From Neobacillus mesonae (GTDB lineage Bacteria; Bacillota; Bacilli; Paenibacillales; Paenibacillaceae): a stretch of 64,000 nucleotides of DNA. The stretch is taken from contig JAMBOW010000011.1 in assembly GCA_023715865.1 (NCBI GenBank), positions 1-64,000 on the forward strand. The letters run 5' to 3'. The first letter of the stretch is position 1. Each line of letters opens with the position of its first letter. Of this stretch, positions 34,117 through 44,255 are shown in pieces. The translations under genes and the position numbers were made by a program. Under the pieces are notes generated by a model, which saw only the letters and a list, made by a program, of their open reading frames with translations, was not told where the DNA came from and did no database searches.

Positions 34117-36735
34117 ATGATAACCGAACAACAATTACTGGATTTTATGCTGGAAACGGCCTATAAACCAATGACTTATCAAGAGCTTGAGCAGCATTTC
34201 GGTATCGAGGATGCGGCTGAATTTAAATCGTTTCTAAAGCTGCTGAACCAGCTGGAGGACGAAGGGAAGATTGTTCTTACCCGTACGAATAGATACGGCG
34301 TGCCTGAGCGTATGCAGATGGTCAAAGGCAGGCTGCAGGCTCACGCCAAAGGCTTTGCATTTCTTATTCCCGAGGATCGGGAGCATCCGGATGTATACAT
34401 TCATGCCAATGATTTAAAAAGTTCGATGAATGGGGACACCGTGCTTGTTCGTGTGACCTCCAAAGGTCCTGAAGGAGGACGGCTGGAAGGCGAAGTTATT
34501 CGAATCGTGAAGCGCGCCGTCGTTCAAGTGGTCGGAGTGTTCCAGAGCCATGAGGTTTATGGGTTTGTGATCCCCGATGATAAACGGATTAACCGGGATA
34601 TTTTTATTCCGAGAACGAGCTTCAATAATGCAGTAGACGGTCAGAAAGTCGTTGTGAAAATCGTAAGTTATCCGGAAGGACGTGCAGCTGCGGAAGGAGA
34701 GATCATTGAAATTCTGGGTCACAAGGATGATCCGGGTATCGATATTCTTTCCGTTATCCGCAAGCATCAGCTGCCAGAGGCGTTCCCTGAAGAAGTTATG
34801 GCAGAGGCAGAAGATGCGCCGGACTCCATTACAGAGGATGAAATTATCAAGCAGGGCAGAAGAGACCTGCGCGGTTTGAACATTGTAACGATCGATGGCG
34901 AGGATGCAAAGGATTTGGATGATGCCGTAAACGTCGAGCGTCTTCCTAACGGAAATTACCGGCTAGGCGTTCATATTGCCGATGTCGGCTATTATGTTCG
35001 TGAGAATTCCAAATTGGATCAAGAAGCCTATAACCGGGGCTGCAGTGTCTATTTGGTAGACCGTGTTATTCCGATGCTCCCACATCGCTTGTCCAACGGG
35101 ATATGCAGCTTGAATCCGCAGGTGGATCGTCTCACCATGTCCTGTGTCATGGAATTCAATGAGCAGATGAAAGTCGTGAATCATGAGGTATTCACCAGCG
35201 TCATCAAAACAAAGGAAAGAATGACATATAAGAACGTCTACAAGATCCTTGAAGAGGAAGATCCTGAGCTGATTGAACGATATAGCGATCTTGTCGATGA
35301 CTTTAAGCTGATGAAAGAGCTCGCCATGAAACTGCGCAATATGCGTATGCGTCGGGGAGCGGTTGATTTTGATTTTGAAGAGAGCAAGATTATCGTTGAT
35401 GAGGAAGGCAAGCCGGTCGATATCGTCAAAAGAGAACGAACTGTCGCGGAGCAGATTATCGAGGAATTCATGCTTGCTGCAAACGAAACAGTAGCTGAGC
35501 ATTTCCACTGGCTGAAAGTACCGTTTATCTACCGTGTACACGAAGACCCAGATCAAGAGAAGCTGCAGAACTTCCTGGGCTTCGCTGCAAACTTTGGGTT
35601 CCATGTGAAGGGCAGAGGGAATGCGATTCATCCGAGAGCGCTGCAATCTCTGTTAGAGGATATCCAGGGAACCAAAGAGCAGACTGTTATCAGCACGATG
35701 ATGCTTCGCTCCATGAAGCAGGCAAAATATGACTCCGAAATGTCCGGTCACTTTGGCCTTGCGGCTGAATTCTACAGCCATTTTACATCGCCGATTCGCC
35801 GTTATCCGGATTTGGTCATTCACCGTGTCATGCGGGAGGTATTTGAGAACGGCGGATCGCTTCCAGACAATAGACAAGAGTATCTTGCAAGCCGGATGTC
35901 GGATATTGCACAGCAATCTTCAGAGCGTGAGCGAGTTGCCGTAGAAGCAGAGCGTGATACCGAGAAGATGAAGAAGGCGGAATATATGCTCGACAAGGTC
36001 GGAGAGGAATTCGACGGCATGGTCAGCAGCGTAACCAGCTTCGGGATGTTCATTGAACTGGAGAACACCGTAGAGGGTCTGATTCGCCTGAGCATGCTGA
36101 CAGATGACTACTATCACTTTGACGATCAGTATATGGCACTTATTGGCGAGCGGACATCGAAGGTATTCCGTATCGGGGATGAAGTCAAGATTCGTGTTGC
36201 TCGGGTGAATATGGACGATTACACCATTGACTTTGAGATGGTGGACATGAAGCCGAGGCAGGATCGAGGTCCGGGTGCAGGCTTCAGCGGTTCGCGCCGT
36301 GAAGGCCGCGGTGGAGGCAGAGACAGCCGTGGCGGAAGCAGAGAAGGCCGTGGTGGAGACCGTGAAGCCCGCAGGGGCAAAGGCGGAGGAAACCGTGGCA
36401 AAAATGGCGGCCGAGGTGGACGGACAGAAGGCTCCGGCACGGAATCACGCGGAGCCCAAAGCTTTGGCTTCGGTTCCGGCAAGGGCGGTTACAGTTCACC
36501 GGGCGGTTCGTCTACCGGCGCCTCAGAAGGCGGGCGTGGAGGACACTCTACCCAAGGCAAGGGCCGCAAGAAAAAAACATCGAAGAGCGGTGTGTTTGTT
36601 GGTGAACAAGCGGCTTCGAACGGCAGCGGCAATCCGGCAAAAGGCGGGGAGAGCTCCGGCAAACGCAAGCGGAAGGGCAAAGGCAAGAGCGGCGGAAACG
36701 GTATGGCCGCGTTTGTCCGCAAGAAAAAGAAATAA
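34117..36735 (+). CDS. rnr: Ribonuclease R with extended basic tail
   Basis: 3'-to-5' exoribonuclease of the RNase II family, able to degrade structured RNA; it partners with SmpB and tmRNA in ribosome rescue. 872 residues: N-terminal winged-helix and cold-shock OB domains (to about 240), the catalytic RNB domain with TIDGEDAKDLDDAV, HIADVGYYV and TSPIRRYPDLVIHR, and an S1 domain (about 640-710). From about residue 711 a Gly-Arg-Lys-rich low-complexity tail of some 160 residues follows, longer than the usual basic tail. smpB, normally close by, lies 12 kb away. Confidence 0.96.
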   Translation: MITEQQLLDFMLETAYKPMTYQELEQHFGIEDAAEFKSFLKLLNQLEDEGKIVLTRTNRYGVPERMQMVKGRLQAHAKGFAFLIPEDREHPDVYIHANDLKSSMNGDTVLVRVTSKGPEGGRLEGEVIRIVKRAVVQVVGVFQSHEVYGFVIPDDKRINRDIFIPRTSFNNAVDGQKVVVKIVSYPEGRAAAEGEIIEILGHKDDPGIDILSVIRKHQLPEAFPEEVMAEAEDAPDSITEDEIIKQGRRDLRGLNIVTIDGEDAKDLDDAVNVERLPNGNYRLGVHIADVGYYVRENSKLDQEAYNRGCSVYLVDRVIPMLPHRLSNGICSLNPQVDRLTMSCVMEFNEQMKVVNHEVFTSVIKTKERMTYKNVYKILEEEDPELIERYSDLVDDFKLMKELAMKLRNMRMRRGAVDFDFEESKIIVDEEGKPVDIVKRERTVAEQIIEEFMLAANETVAEHFHWLKVPFIYRVHEDPDQEKLQNFLGFAANFGFHVKGRGNAIHPRALQSLLEDIQGTKEQTVISTMMLRSMKQAKYDSEMSGHFGLAAEFYSHFTSPIRRYPDLVIHRVMREVFENGGSLPDNRQEYLASRMSDIAQQSSERERVAVEAERDTEKMKKAEYMLDKVGEEFDGMVSSVTSFGMFIELENTVEGLIRLSMLTDDYYHFDDQYMALIGERTSKVFRIGDEVKIRVARVNMDDYTIDFEMVDMKPRQDRGPGAGFSGSRREGRGGGRDSRGGSREGRGGDREARRGKGGGNRGKNGGRGGRTEGSGTESRGAQSFGFGSGKGGYSSPGGSSTGASEGGRGGHSTQGKGRKKKTSKSGVFVGEQAASNGSGNPAKGGESSGKRKRKGKGKSGGNGMAAFVRKKKK

Positions 36736-36751
36736 AAAGATCCTATAGAAC

Positions 36752-36797
36752 AAGCCGGCGGGATATTCCTGATTGAGGATATCCTGCCGGCTTTTTT
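36752..36797. terminator. Terminator after rnr
   Basis: The arms AAGCCGGC(G)GGATAT and ATATCC(T)GCCGGCTT form a long hairpin followed by six Ts on the plus strand. It also lies downstream of the converging response-regulator gene and may serve both. Confidence 0.88.
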
Positions 36798-36835
36798 ATG
36801 TGCGAATAAAGAGAACTAGGATTTCTTCTCTGGAG

Positions 36836-37948
36836 TTATATACTCCGATGATGCTTCATATAATCGGCTGGGGCAATACCGTAATGCCTTTTGAATGTCT
36901 TGCTGAAATGAGGATAATCCGTATATCCAATCCGCTCGCATGCTTCGGTAGCACTGCAGAATTGCTGTTCGAGAAGTGATCTCGCTTTCTCCATGCGAAT
37001 TTTGATTAAATACTGGATATAGCTTAAGCCGGTCTCTTCCTTAAACAGCCTGCTGAAATAGGTCACTGACATGCCGGCGATATCGGCAGCCTGCCTAACA
37101 GAGAGATCGCTTGATCCCAGATGCTGCTTGGTGTAAGCAATAGCCTCCAGGATATGATGGCGTGAGCCAAAATTACGAGCTTCTTTCACCTTATCAGCCA
37201 GAAGTGAGATGTAGCAGCGAACTTCTTCCTCCATTTTCGAGGCATCCGTATCATTCATTTCGGTAAGGCTTGCTGATGGATAGTCTGCTATAAGCCCTGA
37301 TGGCTGTGCTTCTGATGCATCATTCTGGTCCCGCTCCAAGCCTGAGAGGGCTATTCCTCGTCCCTCAAATTCCGCCTGAAGGTCTAATTTAAGCTGACGG
37401 ACAAAGGTAAGCGGTGATATCTCTTTAGAGTAGTGGTGCATGTAGTGGTTTATGAGCTGGTTTACAGCTTGATCTGCTCCACTTTCATTCAGTCTCCAAA
37501 CGCAGTCTGCAATCTCCTTCTCTAATTCCATTTGGCCAACAACCCGCTGCTTTTGGCCGATGACCTGCTGCTTTCGGGATTCTATTTTTTGGAGTATGGA
37601 TGTAAGAGTATGCTTAAATTTATCCGGATTGACCGGCTTTAGGAGGAAGTCCTCTACACCGAGTCTTAGTGCGCTTCTGGCATATTCGAAATCGCCATAA
37701 CCTGAGATGATCAAAAATACGATGTGCGGGTTTATATCCTTCGCCTGTTCAATGAACGTCAGTCCGTCCATGCCCGGCATGCAAATATCTGTAATAATGA
37801 GGTCGGGCTGCTTCGAAAGCAGCTGGAGCGCTTCCTGTCCATCCTCGGCTTCGCCTACGACCTGAAAGGGGAGTCCTGAGGATTCCACCTGCTTTGCAAG
37901 GCTAGCATGAATCATGTATTCGTCGTCGGCGATAATGACCTTGTACAT
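36836..37948 (-). CDS. AraC-type response regulator (YesN-like)
   Basis: 370-residue two-component regulator. The N-terminal receiver domain has acidic residues in IIADDE, the phospho-acceptor Asp54 in IITDICMPGMDGL, and the lysine of FLLKPVNPDKF. After a variable linker, the C-terminal ~100 residues are an AraC helix-turn-helix pair (VRQAADIAGMSVTYFSRLFK and ACERIGYTDYPHFSKTFKRH). It lies 19 bases downstream of the kinase gene on the minus strand and is divergent from the ABC transporter operon, which it probably controls. Confidence 0.92.
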   Translation of the reverse strand: MYKVIIADDEYMIHASLAKQVESSGLPFQVVGEAEDGQEALQLLSKQPDLIITDICMPGMDGLTFIEQAKDINPHIVFLIISGYGDFEYARSALRLGVEDFLLKPVNPDKFKHTLTSILQKIESRKQQVIGQKQRVVGQMELEKEIADCVWRLNESGADQAVNQLINHYMHHYSKEISPLTFVRQLKLDLQAEFEGRGIALSGLERDQNDASEAQPSGLIADYPSASLTEMNDTDASKMEEEVRCYISLLADKVKEARNFGSRHHILEAIAYTKQHLGSSDLSVRQAADIAGMSVTYFSRLFKEETGLSYIQYLIKIRMEKARSLLEQQFCSATEACERIGYTDYPHFSKTFKRHYGIAPADYMKHHRSI

Positions 37949-37967
37949 ACAGATCCCTCCTTGGTTG

Positions 37968-39785
37968 TTATGGACGGGCCTTCTGTCTCATAGGCAGTCT
38001 AACTTCAATAACGGTGCCGGAAGCATCGGAAGAATGAATACTTAGTCCGTAATGTTCTCCAAAAGAGAGCAGGAGTCGTTCATGCACACTGCTAAGCCCG
38101 ATTCCGCTTGATTGAATTTTCGAATAGCTTGCTTCATTCCACTCATTCATTTTGTTGAAAAATTGATTTAGCTGTATTTTGCGCTCATTATCCATGCCCT
38201 TCCCATGGTCGATGATCCGCAGGATGTAGTTTCCGTCTATGCCCGCTTCTCCGGTCAGGCCGATATACGATGGCGGTAAGCGGTGATGCTGATAGCCGTG
38301 GATAAAGGCGTTCTCGACCAGTGGCTGCAGCGTCAGCCGTACCAGCGGAATTTGATCAAGTACGTGTTCCTCAATACGAATGTCGATGTTCAGCTTCCGG
38401 TATCTTGCCGATTGGATATCCAAATACGCTCTAAGATGGCCGATCTCCTCCCGGAGCGTGACGATCTGATGAGCATTTTTTAAATTATAGCGGAACAGAT
38501 CAGCGAGTGATGTTGTCATTTTGCTGATCACCATCTGGTTGTCAATGATAGCATGCGCATTAATAACTTCAAGCGTGTTGTATAGAAAGTGCGGGTTGAT
38601 CTGGGACTGCATCGCTTGAAGAGCAGATTCTTTTTGTTTCAGACTCAGCTCACGCTCTTTCAGCTTTGCCGTTTGAACCTCGTCGATGAGTCGCTTAAGT
38701 TCTCCTACCATATGGGAATAGCTGCGAAAAAGCCCCCCAATTTCATCTCTGCGTCCTGTTAACCCCGTGATCGGGATTGTGAAATCACCGGATTGGACCC
38801 TCTTCATAAAACGCTGGAGCAGGGACAATGCACGGCTGATTTGCAGGGAGAAGCCTCCCATGACCAAAAGTGTAACAAGCATAATCACCACAAATAAATA
38901 GATGGTCGTCGTTCTTAAATTTAAGAGGTCGGAAACAACAGCATCTTTAGGCTGCTCTAGGGCAACAGCCCATTGGGTCAAAGCCGACTCCTCATATAAT
39001 AAAATATTTTCGCTGCTGCTTTCGTATTCATGTATTAGGCCTGATGGATCTGCAGTAAATTTTTCTTTGAGTGAGAAGGGCAGGAGATCGTTGATGCGGC
39101 TCTTGTCCGGGTGATATAGAATACGTCCGTTTTGTGTATCGGCAATCCACAGGTGAAGATCGTCTTTGGATACGTTGCTGCAAATGCCGGCAATCTGTTC
39201 AAGGTTTAGATCGACCACAAGCAGTCCTTCAAACAGGTAGCTTTTGCTGCTGGGAATTTTACGGGTTACCGTAAGAACGGGCTCGGAGCCGATATAGCGG
39301 ATTCCAGTCATATGAAAATCATCCATTTCATCCATGTCAGACAACAGGAGCTGGTTACGCTGCCTGATACTGCGCATGTCCAGCATCTCTTTGGAGCGGC
39401 TGTAGTCGCTGACCTGCATCCCGTTTTTGCCGAGAACAGACAGTCCCACGAGATCATCGCGGCCGTACAGCATTTGAGCAAATAGACCCTTCTCGATGGA
39501 TTCCGACAGCAACAAGTATTCGTATGGAGTTAAACTGCTTCGGTTGATTAGAGTTTGAATGTGCGGATTGGAGAGAAAGGGATAGGTAGAGGTTTCAAGG
39601 TTAGACACGTATAGATTCAGGTATTCGCTCGTCTGAGTAACGATACGTTCATTGGAAGCAATAGCGGAGTCCTCGATCGTGCTTGTCGATGCACTGTACC
39701 AATAAGAGCCGAGAATGACGACGGGCAGGCAGACAAAGATGAAGCTGATTGCGATCAGCTTTTTATTAATAGACAGGCTGGACAT
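37968..39785 (-). CDS. Sensor histidine kinase (YesM-like)
   Basis: 605-residue membrane kinase of the YesM/LytS group. A transmembrane helix lies at about 10-30, then an extracellular Cache-like sensor domain, a second helix near 300 (TIYLFVVIMLVTLLVMGG), a HAMP domain, and the kinase region with the phospho-acceptor histidine in QSQINPHFLYNTLEVINAHA and ATPase motifs in VENAFIHG and DHGKGM. The frame extends upstream, but GAGAGGTGG before the ATG at 39785 fixes the start at MSSLSINKK. It likely senses an extracellular sugar for the adjoining transporter. Confidence 0.92.
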   Translation of the reverse strand: MSSLSINKKLIAISFIFVCLPVVILGSYWYSASTSTIEDSAIASNERIVTQTSEYLNLYVSNLETSTYPFLSNPHIQTLINRSSLTPYEYLLLSESIEKGLFAQMLYGRDDLVGLSVLGKNGMQVSDYSRSKEMLDMRSIRQRNQLLLSDMDEMDDFHMTGIRYIGSEPVLTVTRKIPSSKSYLFEGLLVVDLNLEQIAGICSNVSKDDLHLWIADTQNGRILYHPDKSRINDLLPFSLKEKFTADPSGLIHEYESSSENILLYEESALTQWAVALEQPKDAVVSDLLNLRTTTIYLFVVIMLVTLLVMGGFSLQISRALSLLQRFMKRVQSGDFTIPITGLTGRRDEIGGLFRSYSHMVGELKRLIDEVQTAKLKERELSLKQKESALQAMQSQINPHFLYNTLEVINAHAIIDNQMVISKMTTSLADLFRYNLKNAHQIVTLREEIGHLRAYLDIQSARYRKLNIDIRIEEHVLDQIPLVRLTLQPLVENAFIHGYQHHRLPPSYIGLTGEAGIDGNYILRIIDHGKGMDNERKIQLNQFFNKMNEWNEASYSKIQSSGIGLSSVHERLLLSFGEHYGLSIHSSDASGTVIEVRLPMRQKARP

Positions 39786-39923
39786 GATATGAACCACCTC
39801 TCTGTACTTGAATACCAAGTGAGTGTAGGAAAAGACAACTAGAGTACGAAAAACCATTCCTCCCTCACTTACAATATTTACAATAAAGATGTGGATGGAA
39901 TTAATATAGCGGGGGGCGGTTAA

Positions 39924-41300
39924 ATGGTCAAGCGTAGAAAGTTGTCCGTACTCGTATGTATGCTGCTTGTGTTCTCTGTATTCGCGGCAGCTTGCAGTGG
40001 AGGAGGTACAGCTGAGAACAATCAGGGAGCAGGCGCAGATCCGGAAACTGGCGGGGGGGCAGCGGTTCAAGAGGAAGTGGAAATTACACTGGGGTACTAC
40101 TCGGATGGAAAAAGCGATGCAAAAATGAAGGAATTGATTGAGAAGTTTACCACGAAGTTTCCTCATGTCAAAGTGAATACCCAAAGTGCTCCGTACGGGC
40201 AGTTCTATCAGAAGCTGGATACACAAATTGCTGCAGGCAAAGCCCCGGATGTGTGGCTGTCTGACGGCGCGTTAGTTATGAAGTATGCTGAGCGGGGGAC
40301 GCTCAAGGACGTAACAGAGTGGATTGACAGGGACTTGAATAAGGATGACTATTACGGCCTTGAGTTTAACAAGGATGCGGACGGACGCTATTGGGGGATT
40401 CCTCAAGGTATCCAAATAGGGGTCTTGTACTATAACAAGGATTTGTTTGATAAAGCCGGAGTGGAGTACCCGACAGAGGAATGGAGCTGGGATGATCTGA
40501 AGTCTGCAGCGACCGAGCTGACGGTAGACGGCAGCGGAAAGGCTGCTGCAGAGGAAGGGTTTGATACGAATAACGTCAGTCAGTTCGGACTTACCTTTTT
40601 CAGTATAACGGAAGGCTGGTTTACCGTGCTTAAGTCATTCGGCGGAGGCATCCTTGATGAGACAGGAACGCAGTCGGTTGTAGATTCGGAAGGTAACAAA
40701 GAAGCGATGAACTGGATCGTGGACGGCATGCAAAAAGGAATCTTTACGGATCCGGTTGATCTGAAGAGCTTCCAAAGTGCTATGGCTGTGTTCCCAAGCG
40801 GATCAGCGGCGATGCGTATCGGTATTTACGCCCGGGTGCAGGCTGCCAACGAAGCGGGGCTCAATTATGATGTGACCTTGCTTCCAACAGGACCAGACGG
40901 CAAGCGTTTTGCTCCGGTCATCGCCAACTCCTGGGTTATCAGCGCCAAAGCGGATGAGGCTAGAGCTGCTGCTGCTTGGGAGTGGATGAAGTTCTGGGCT
41001 ACCGAGGATGAGGTCCAGAAGGAGTGGGCTGCGCTTGGTGAAGCCGTTCCGGTTAAAAAATCGGTCGCAAACTCTGATGTGTTTCTGACGTCTGGAACAA
41101 AACCAGAGAATCGTCAGGCCTTCCTGGACAGCTTCGAATTCGCCGGGACGCTCGACACCAATGCTGTATGGGAAGAATGGGTATCCAAATTCAATGAAAA
41201 TGCGGAGCGCGCCTTCCTGGGAGATACGACTGTTGATGAGTCGCTGACAAAGGCAAATGAAGATATCCAGAGCGTGCTGGATGCATTTTATCAGAAATAA
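39924..41300 (+). CDS. Extracellular sugar-binding lipoprotein (ABC transporter)
   Basis: 458-residue solute-binding protein of the CUT1 family. The N-terminus is a lipoprotein signal with lipobox FAAAC (Cys24), followed by a Gly/Ala/Glu-rich linker. The mature protein has the fold signature of family 1 sugar-binding proteins (APDVWLSDGA, YWGIPQGIQIGVLYYNKDLF, AAAWEWMKFW). A run of Gs before the ATG serves as ribosome site. Two permease genes follow. The substrate cannot be read from sequence; the downstream NagAB genes suggest an amino-sugar glycoside. Confidence 0.9.
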   Translation: MVKRRKLSVLVCMLLVFSVFAAACSGGGTAENNQGAGADPETGGGAAVQEEVEITLGYYSDGKSDAKMKELIEKFTTKFPHVKVNTQSAPYGQFYQKLDTQIAAGKAPDVWLSDGALVMKYAERGTLKDVTEWIDRDLNKDDYYGLEFNKDADGRYWGIPQGIQIGVLYYNKDLFDKAGVEYPTEEWSWDDLKSAATELTVDGSGKAAAEEGFDTNNVSQFGLTFFSITEGWFTVLKSFGGGILDETGTQSVVDSEGNKEAMNWIVDGMQKGIFTDPVDLKSFQSAMAVFPSGSAAMRIGIYARVQAANEAGLNYDVTLLPTGPDGKRFAPVIANSWVISAKADEARAAAAWEWMKFWATEDEVQKEWAALGEAVPVKKSVANSDVFLTSGTKPENRQAFLDSFEFAGTLDTNAVWEEWVSKFNENAERAFLGDTTVDESLTKANEDIQSVLDAFYQK

Positions 41301-41321
41301 CAGGCAAAGGAGCTGCCGCGG

Positions 41322-42284
41322 ATGACACTAAGCAACCCCACCTCTGAAGTAGGCAAGAGAGGGCATAAGCTGAAGTCTGCGGGCCGCAGCCGATATTTAC
41401 GATCTGAAGGAAGATGGGGGCTCCTGATGGTGTCCCCGTATCTTATCCACTTCATCGTCTTCGTCGCCGGCCCGCTGGCCGTCTCACTGTATTTCAGCTT
41501 TTCCAATTATGACATGCTGACCCCTCCGCAGTGGATCGGGACAGAGAATTACAACAAGCTTTTTAATGAATCGCTGTTTTGGAAGTCACTGTGGAACACC
41601 ATATATTTTGCGATTCTTTTTGTGCCGCTGCAGACGGTTCTGGCATTGGTCCTTGCCGTGATGCTGAATCAGAAACTTAAGGGACTCAAATGGTTCCGAA
41701 TGGCGCATTTTATACCGGTTATTTCATCATGGACCGTTATTTTATACGTTGCAGATGCTATTTTTAATCCACGGTTCGGGTTTGCCAACTCACTGCTTGT
41801 GAAGTGGGGGCTTACGCCTCAGCAATGGCTGAATAGTGAAAATTGGGTCATCCCTCTGCTCGTTATTATTGCCGTCTGGAAAGGCGTGGGGTACATCATG
41901 GTACTATTCCTGGCTGGACTCCAGAACGTTCCAAACGAATTGTATGAGGCAGCAGAAATGGATGGTGCAGGAGCCATTCGCAAATTTCGGACCATTACCG
42001 TGCCGCTTATATCGCCGACAACATTTCTTGTCATTATACTCAGTACGATTTCCACTTTTCAGGCGTTTGAACAGATTTACGTGATGACCGGGGGCGGAGA
42101 TATTGCCGCTGCAGGTGGACCGCGGAATTCTAGCCTCGTTCTTATGCTATATCTATACCGTGAGGGCTTCTCGTTCCTGCATATGGGTTATGCATCAGCG
42201 ATCGCCTGGGTTCTATTTGTTATCTTATTCAGTCTTACGCTCGTACAGATGAAGCTGCAAAACCGTTGGGTTCATTATAACTAG
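41322..42284 (+). CDS. Sugar ABC transporter permease 1 (UgpA-like)
   Basis: 320-residue membrane protein with six predicted helices and the permease loop ELYEAAEMDGAGAIRKFRTI, where the EAA motif meets the ATPase. The N-terminal ~30 residues are basic and precede the first helix. AAAGGAG precedes the ATG. It lies 22 bases after the binding-protein gene. No ATPase gene accompanies it. Confidence 0.92.
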   Translation: MTLSNPTSEVGKRGHKLKSAGRSRYLRSEGRWGLLMVSPYLIHFIVFVAGPLAVSLYFSFSNYDMLTPPQWIGTENYNKLFNESLFWKSLWNTIYFAILFVPLQTVLALVLAVMLNQKLKGLKWFRMAHFIPVISSWTVILYVADAIFNPRFGFANSLLVKWGLTPQQWLNSENWVIPLLVIIAVWKGVGYIMVLFLAGLQNVPNELYEAAEMDGAGAIRKFRTITVPLISPTTFLVIILSTISTFQAFEQIYVMTGGGDIAAAGGPRNSSLVLMLYLYREGFSFLHMGYASAIAWVLFVILFSLTLVQMKLQNRWVHYN

Positions 42285-42363
42285 ATAACTACACTGTTCG
42301 ATTTAAATCTGATGCTCAATCATGACGGATGGCATTCTTCTCTTGAGGAGGGAGGTGAGTCTC

Positions 42364-43194
42364 ATGCATACGACTCGTAAAAAGCTCAGCAAAGTCATTG
42401 GTTATATCGCGATTATAGTCAGCTCTCTCATTATGCTGGTGCCTTTTGTGAAGGCTATTTTGAACTCGTTAAAAACCTATGCCGAATACACGGCTGTACC
42501 GCCGACGTGGTTCCCGCAAGTATTTCAGTGGTCGAATTATGCTGAAGTGCTGAAGCTCGGGGATTTTGGAACACAGACGATGAACAGCTTCATCGTCGCT
42601 ATCCTTTCTGTAGTCGGGACACTGCTGTCCTGCTCGCTGGTTGGGTATGCATTCGCACGGCTTCGATTTCCGTTCAAAAATGTGCTGTTTATGTTCGTGC
42701 TGGGGACGATGATGATCCCGCCGGTGGTCATCATTATTCCGCATTTCATCATCTTCAATTCCCTGAATATGCTCGATACTCTAACCCCGCTATGGGTCAT
42801 TGAATGGCTCGCCCAGCCGTTTGGCATCTTTCTTATGCGCCAGGCATTTCTTAGTATTCCAGGAGAGTATGAGGAGTCCGCGAAGATGGAAGGGGCGAAT
42901 CCGCTGCGGATTTACTGGCGTATCTATATGCCGCTCAGCCTGCCGTCACTCGCAACCCTGGCCATCTTTACGTTTATGTCCAAATGGAACGAAATTCTAG
43001 CGCCATCCATTTATTTAAGCTCCAGTGAGAAGTTTACACTGCCGATTGGCATATTGGGCTTAAAAGGTCAGTGGGTGGGCAATGAGCAGCTGATGGTGGC
43101 TGCGGCGCTGATGAGCTTACTGCCAATTTTGCTCGTATTTTTGTTCGCGGAGAAGTATTTTGTACAGAACCATACGGCTTCAGGTATTAAATAA
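42364..43194 (+). CDS. Sugar ABC transporter permease 2 (UgpE-like)
   Basis: 276-residue partner permease with six helices and the EAA loop EYEESAKMEGANPLRIYWRI. GGGAGGTGA lies just before the ATG at 42364; an in-frame ATG 42 bases upstream lacks such a site. It completes the membrane pore with the preceding gene and needs a shared ATPase, for which the MsmX-like protein at 2457 is the obvious candidate. Confidence 0.92.
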   Translation: MHTTRKKLSKVIGYIAIIVSSLIMLVPFVKAILNSLKTYAEYTAVPPTWFPQVFQWSNYAEVLKLGDFGTQTMNSFIVAILSVVGTLLSCSLVGYAFARLRFPFKNVLFMFVLGTMMIPPVVIIIPHFIIFNSLNMLDTLTPLWVIEWLAQPFGIFLMRQAFLSIPGEYEESAKMEGANPLRIYWRIYMPLSLPSLATLAIFTFMSKWNEILAPSIYLSSSEKFTLPIGILGLKGQWVGNEQLMVAAALMSLLPILLVFLFAEKYFVQNHTASGIK

Positions 43195-43304
43195 GGCAGA
43201 TGCAGCAATAAAAAGTGATTCTGCAAGCACTGACCATTGTAGGTTTAGGATGCTTAACATTTAAACGTAAGATCATTTTCTGCCTCAGAGGAGGGAGAGT
43301 AAGG

Positions 43305-44207
43305 TTGGATAATATCGAGTTAGGCCATAGATTATTTCCTATTGCGGCTTTCAGCGGATCGTTAATAGAGTACAGCCTGCCGGAGGCGATAAAGATCGCC
43401 GCAGATTTGGGTTTTGATGGGATAGAAATCGCCTGTCGTGCCCCTCACCTTTCTTTGGATATGCCGCATGAAGAAGTAAAGTCATTAGGAATGCAGGCAA
43501 GAGAGCTGGGTCTTACCATTCCTGCACTTGCGGGATATGTCGGCTACTTTTCTACCCTAAATGATGAAGAATGTGAGGCTGCTTTGAAGGAGGTTCGAAA
43601 GCTCGTTCAAATCGCGAGCCTACTTTCGGTGCCCTATGTGCGTGTGTTTCCGGGCGGACCGAATGCCTTTAAGGCGGAGGATGTTCATTATGAACGGGCA
43701 GCTGGGTATTTGCGGGAATGCGTGGAAGAGGCGGCAGCAGAGGGTGTTCAGATCCTGCTCGAAATCCACAACCAAACACTGACGGAGGATGCCAGTAGTG
43801 CACTGAAGCTGGCTGCATTAACAGGGGATGAACGGCTCGGATTCATCCATGATGCGGGCAACATGTACATTTCAGATGTGAATTATGGAGCTGAATCTGT
43901 TCTGCAGCTAGGCTCATATTTACACCATGTCCATGTAAAGGATGAGAGAAGAATTGCGGAAGCGGGGGAAGAGGGGACCTTTGTTAACCAGACTCGCCAC
44001 GGAAATGAGGCATTTATGCAGTGCCGGCTGGGAGAAGGAGAGGTTGACCATCTGCCGCTGCTGGCCGCTCTTCAGAAGAGCGGGTATAGCGGATGGGTAA
44101 CGCTGGAGTGCGCGGCTCCTTTTCCGGCTGTGGATCGATTAGCATACGATCTGCGGGCGATACAAAGACTGATGGCTGAGTTACAGGATCGTCTTACGCT
44201 GGACTAG
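43305..44207 (+). CDS. Sugar phosphate isomerase/epimerase-like TIM-barrel protein
   Basis: About 300 residues of the xylose-isomerase-like TIM-barrel superfamily (AP endonuclease 2 fold). Metal-binding candidates are the glutamate in ILLEIHNQTL, the histidine in GFIHDAGNMY, HVHVKDE, and the glutamate in GWVTLECAAPF. GAGGAGGGAGA before a TTG at 43305 supports that start, although the frame is open from 43215. Such proteins often work with Gfo/Idh/MocA oxidoreductases on oxidised sugars, and two of those follow. The reaction is unknown. Confidence 0.82.
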   Translation: MDNIELGHRLFPIAAFSGSLIEYSLPEAIKIAADLGFDGIEIACRAPHLSLDMPHEEVKSLGMQARELGLTIPALAGYVGYFSTLNDEECEAALKEVRKLVQIASLLSVPYVRVFPGGPNAFKAEDVHYERAAGYLRECVEEAAAEGVQILLEIHNQTLTEDASSALKLAALTGDERLGFIHDAGNMYISDVNYGAESVLQLGSYLHHVHVKDERRIAEAGEEGTFVNQTRHGNEAFMQCRLGEGEVDHLPLLAALQKSGYSGWVTLECAAPFPAVDRLAYDLRAIQRLMAELQDRLTLD

Positions 44208-44255
44208 GAGATCGCAATGTATAAAGCGATTGGTAGAGAAAGGAGTGTAGATAAG

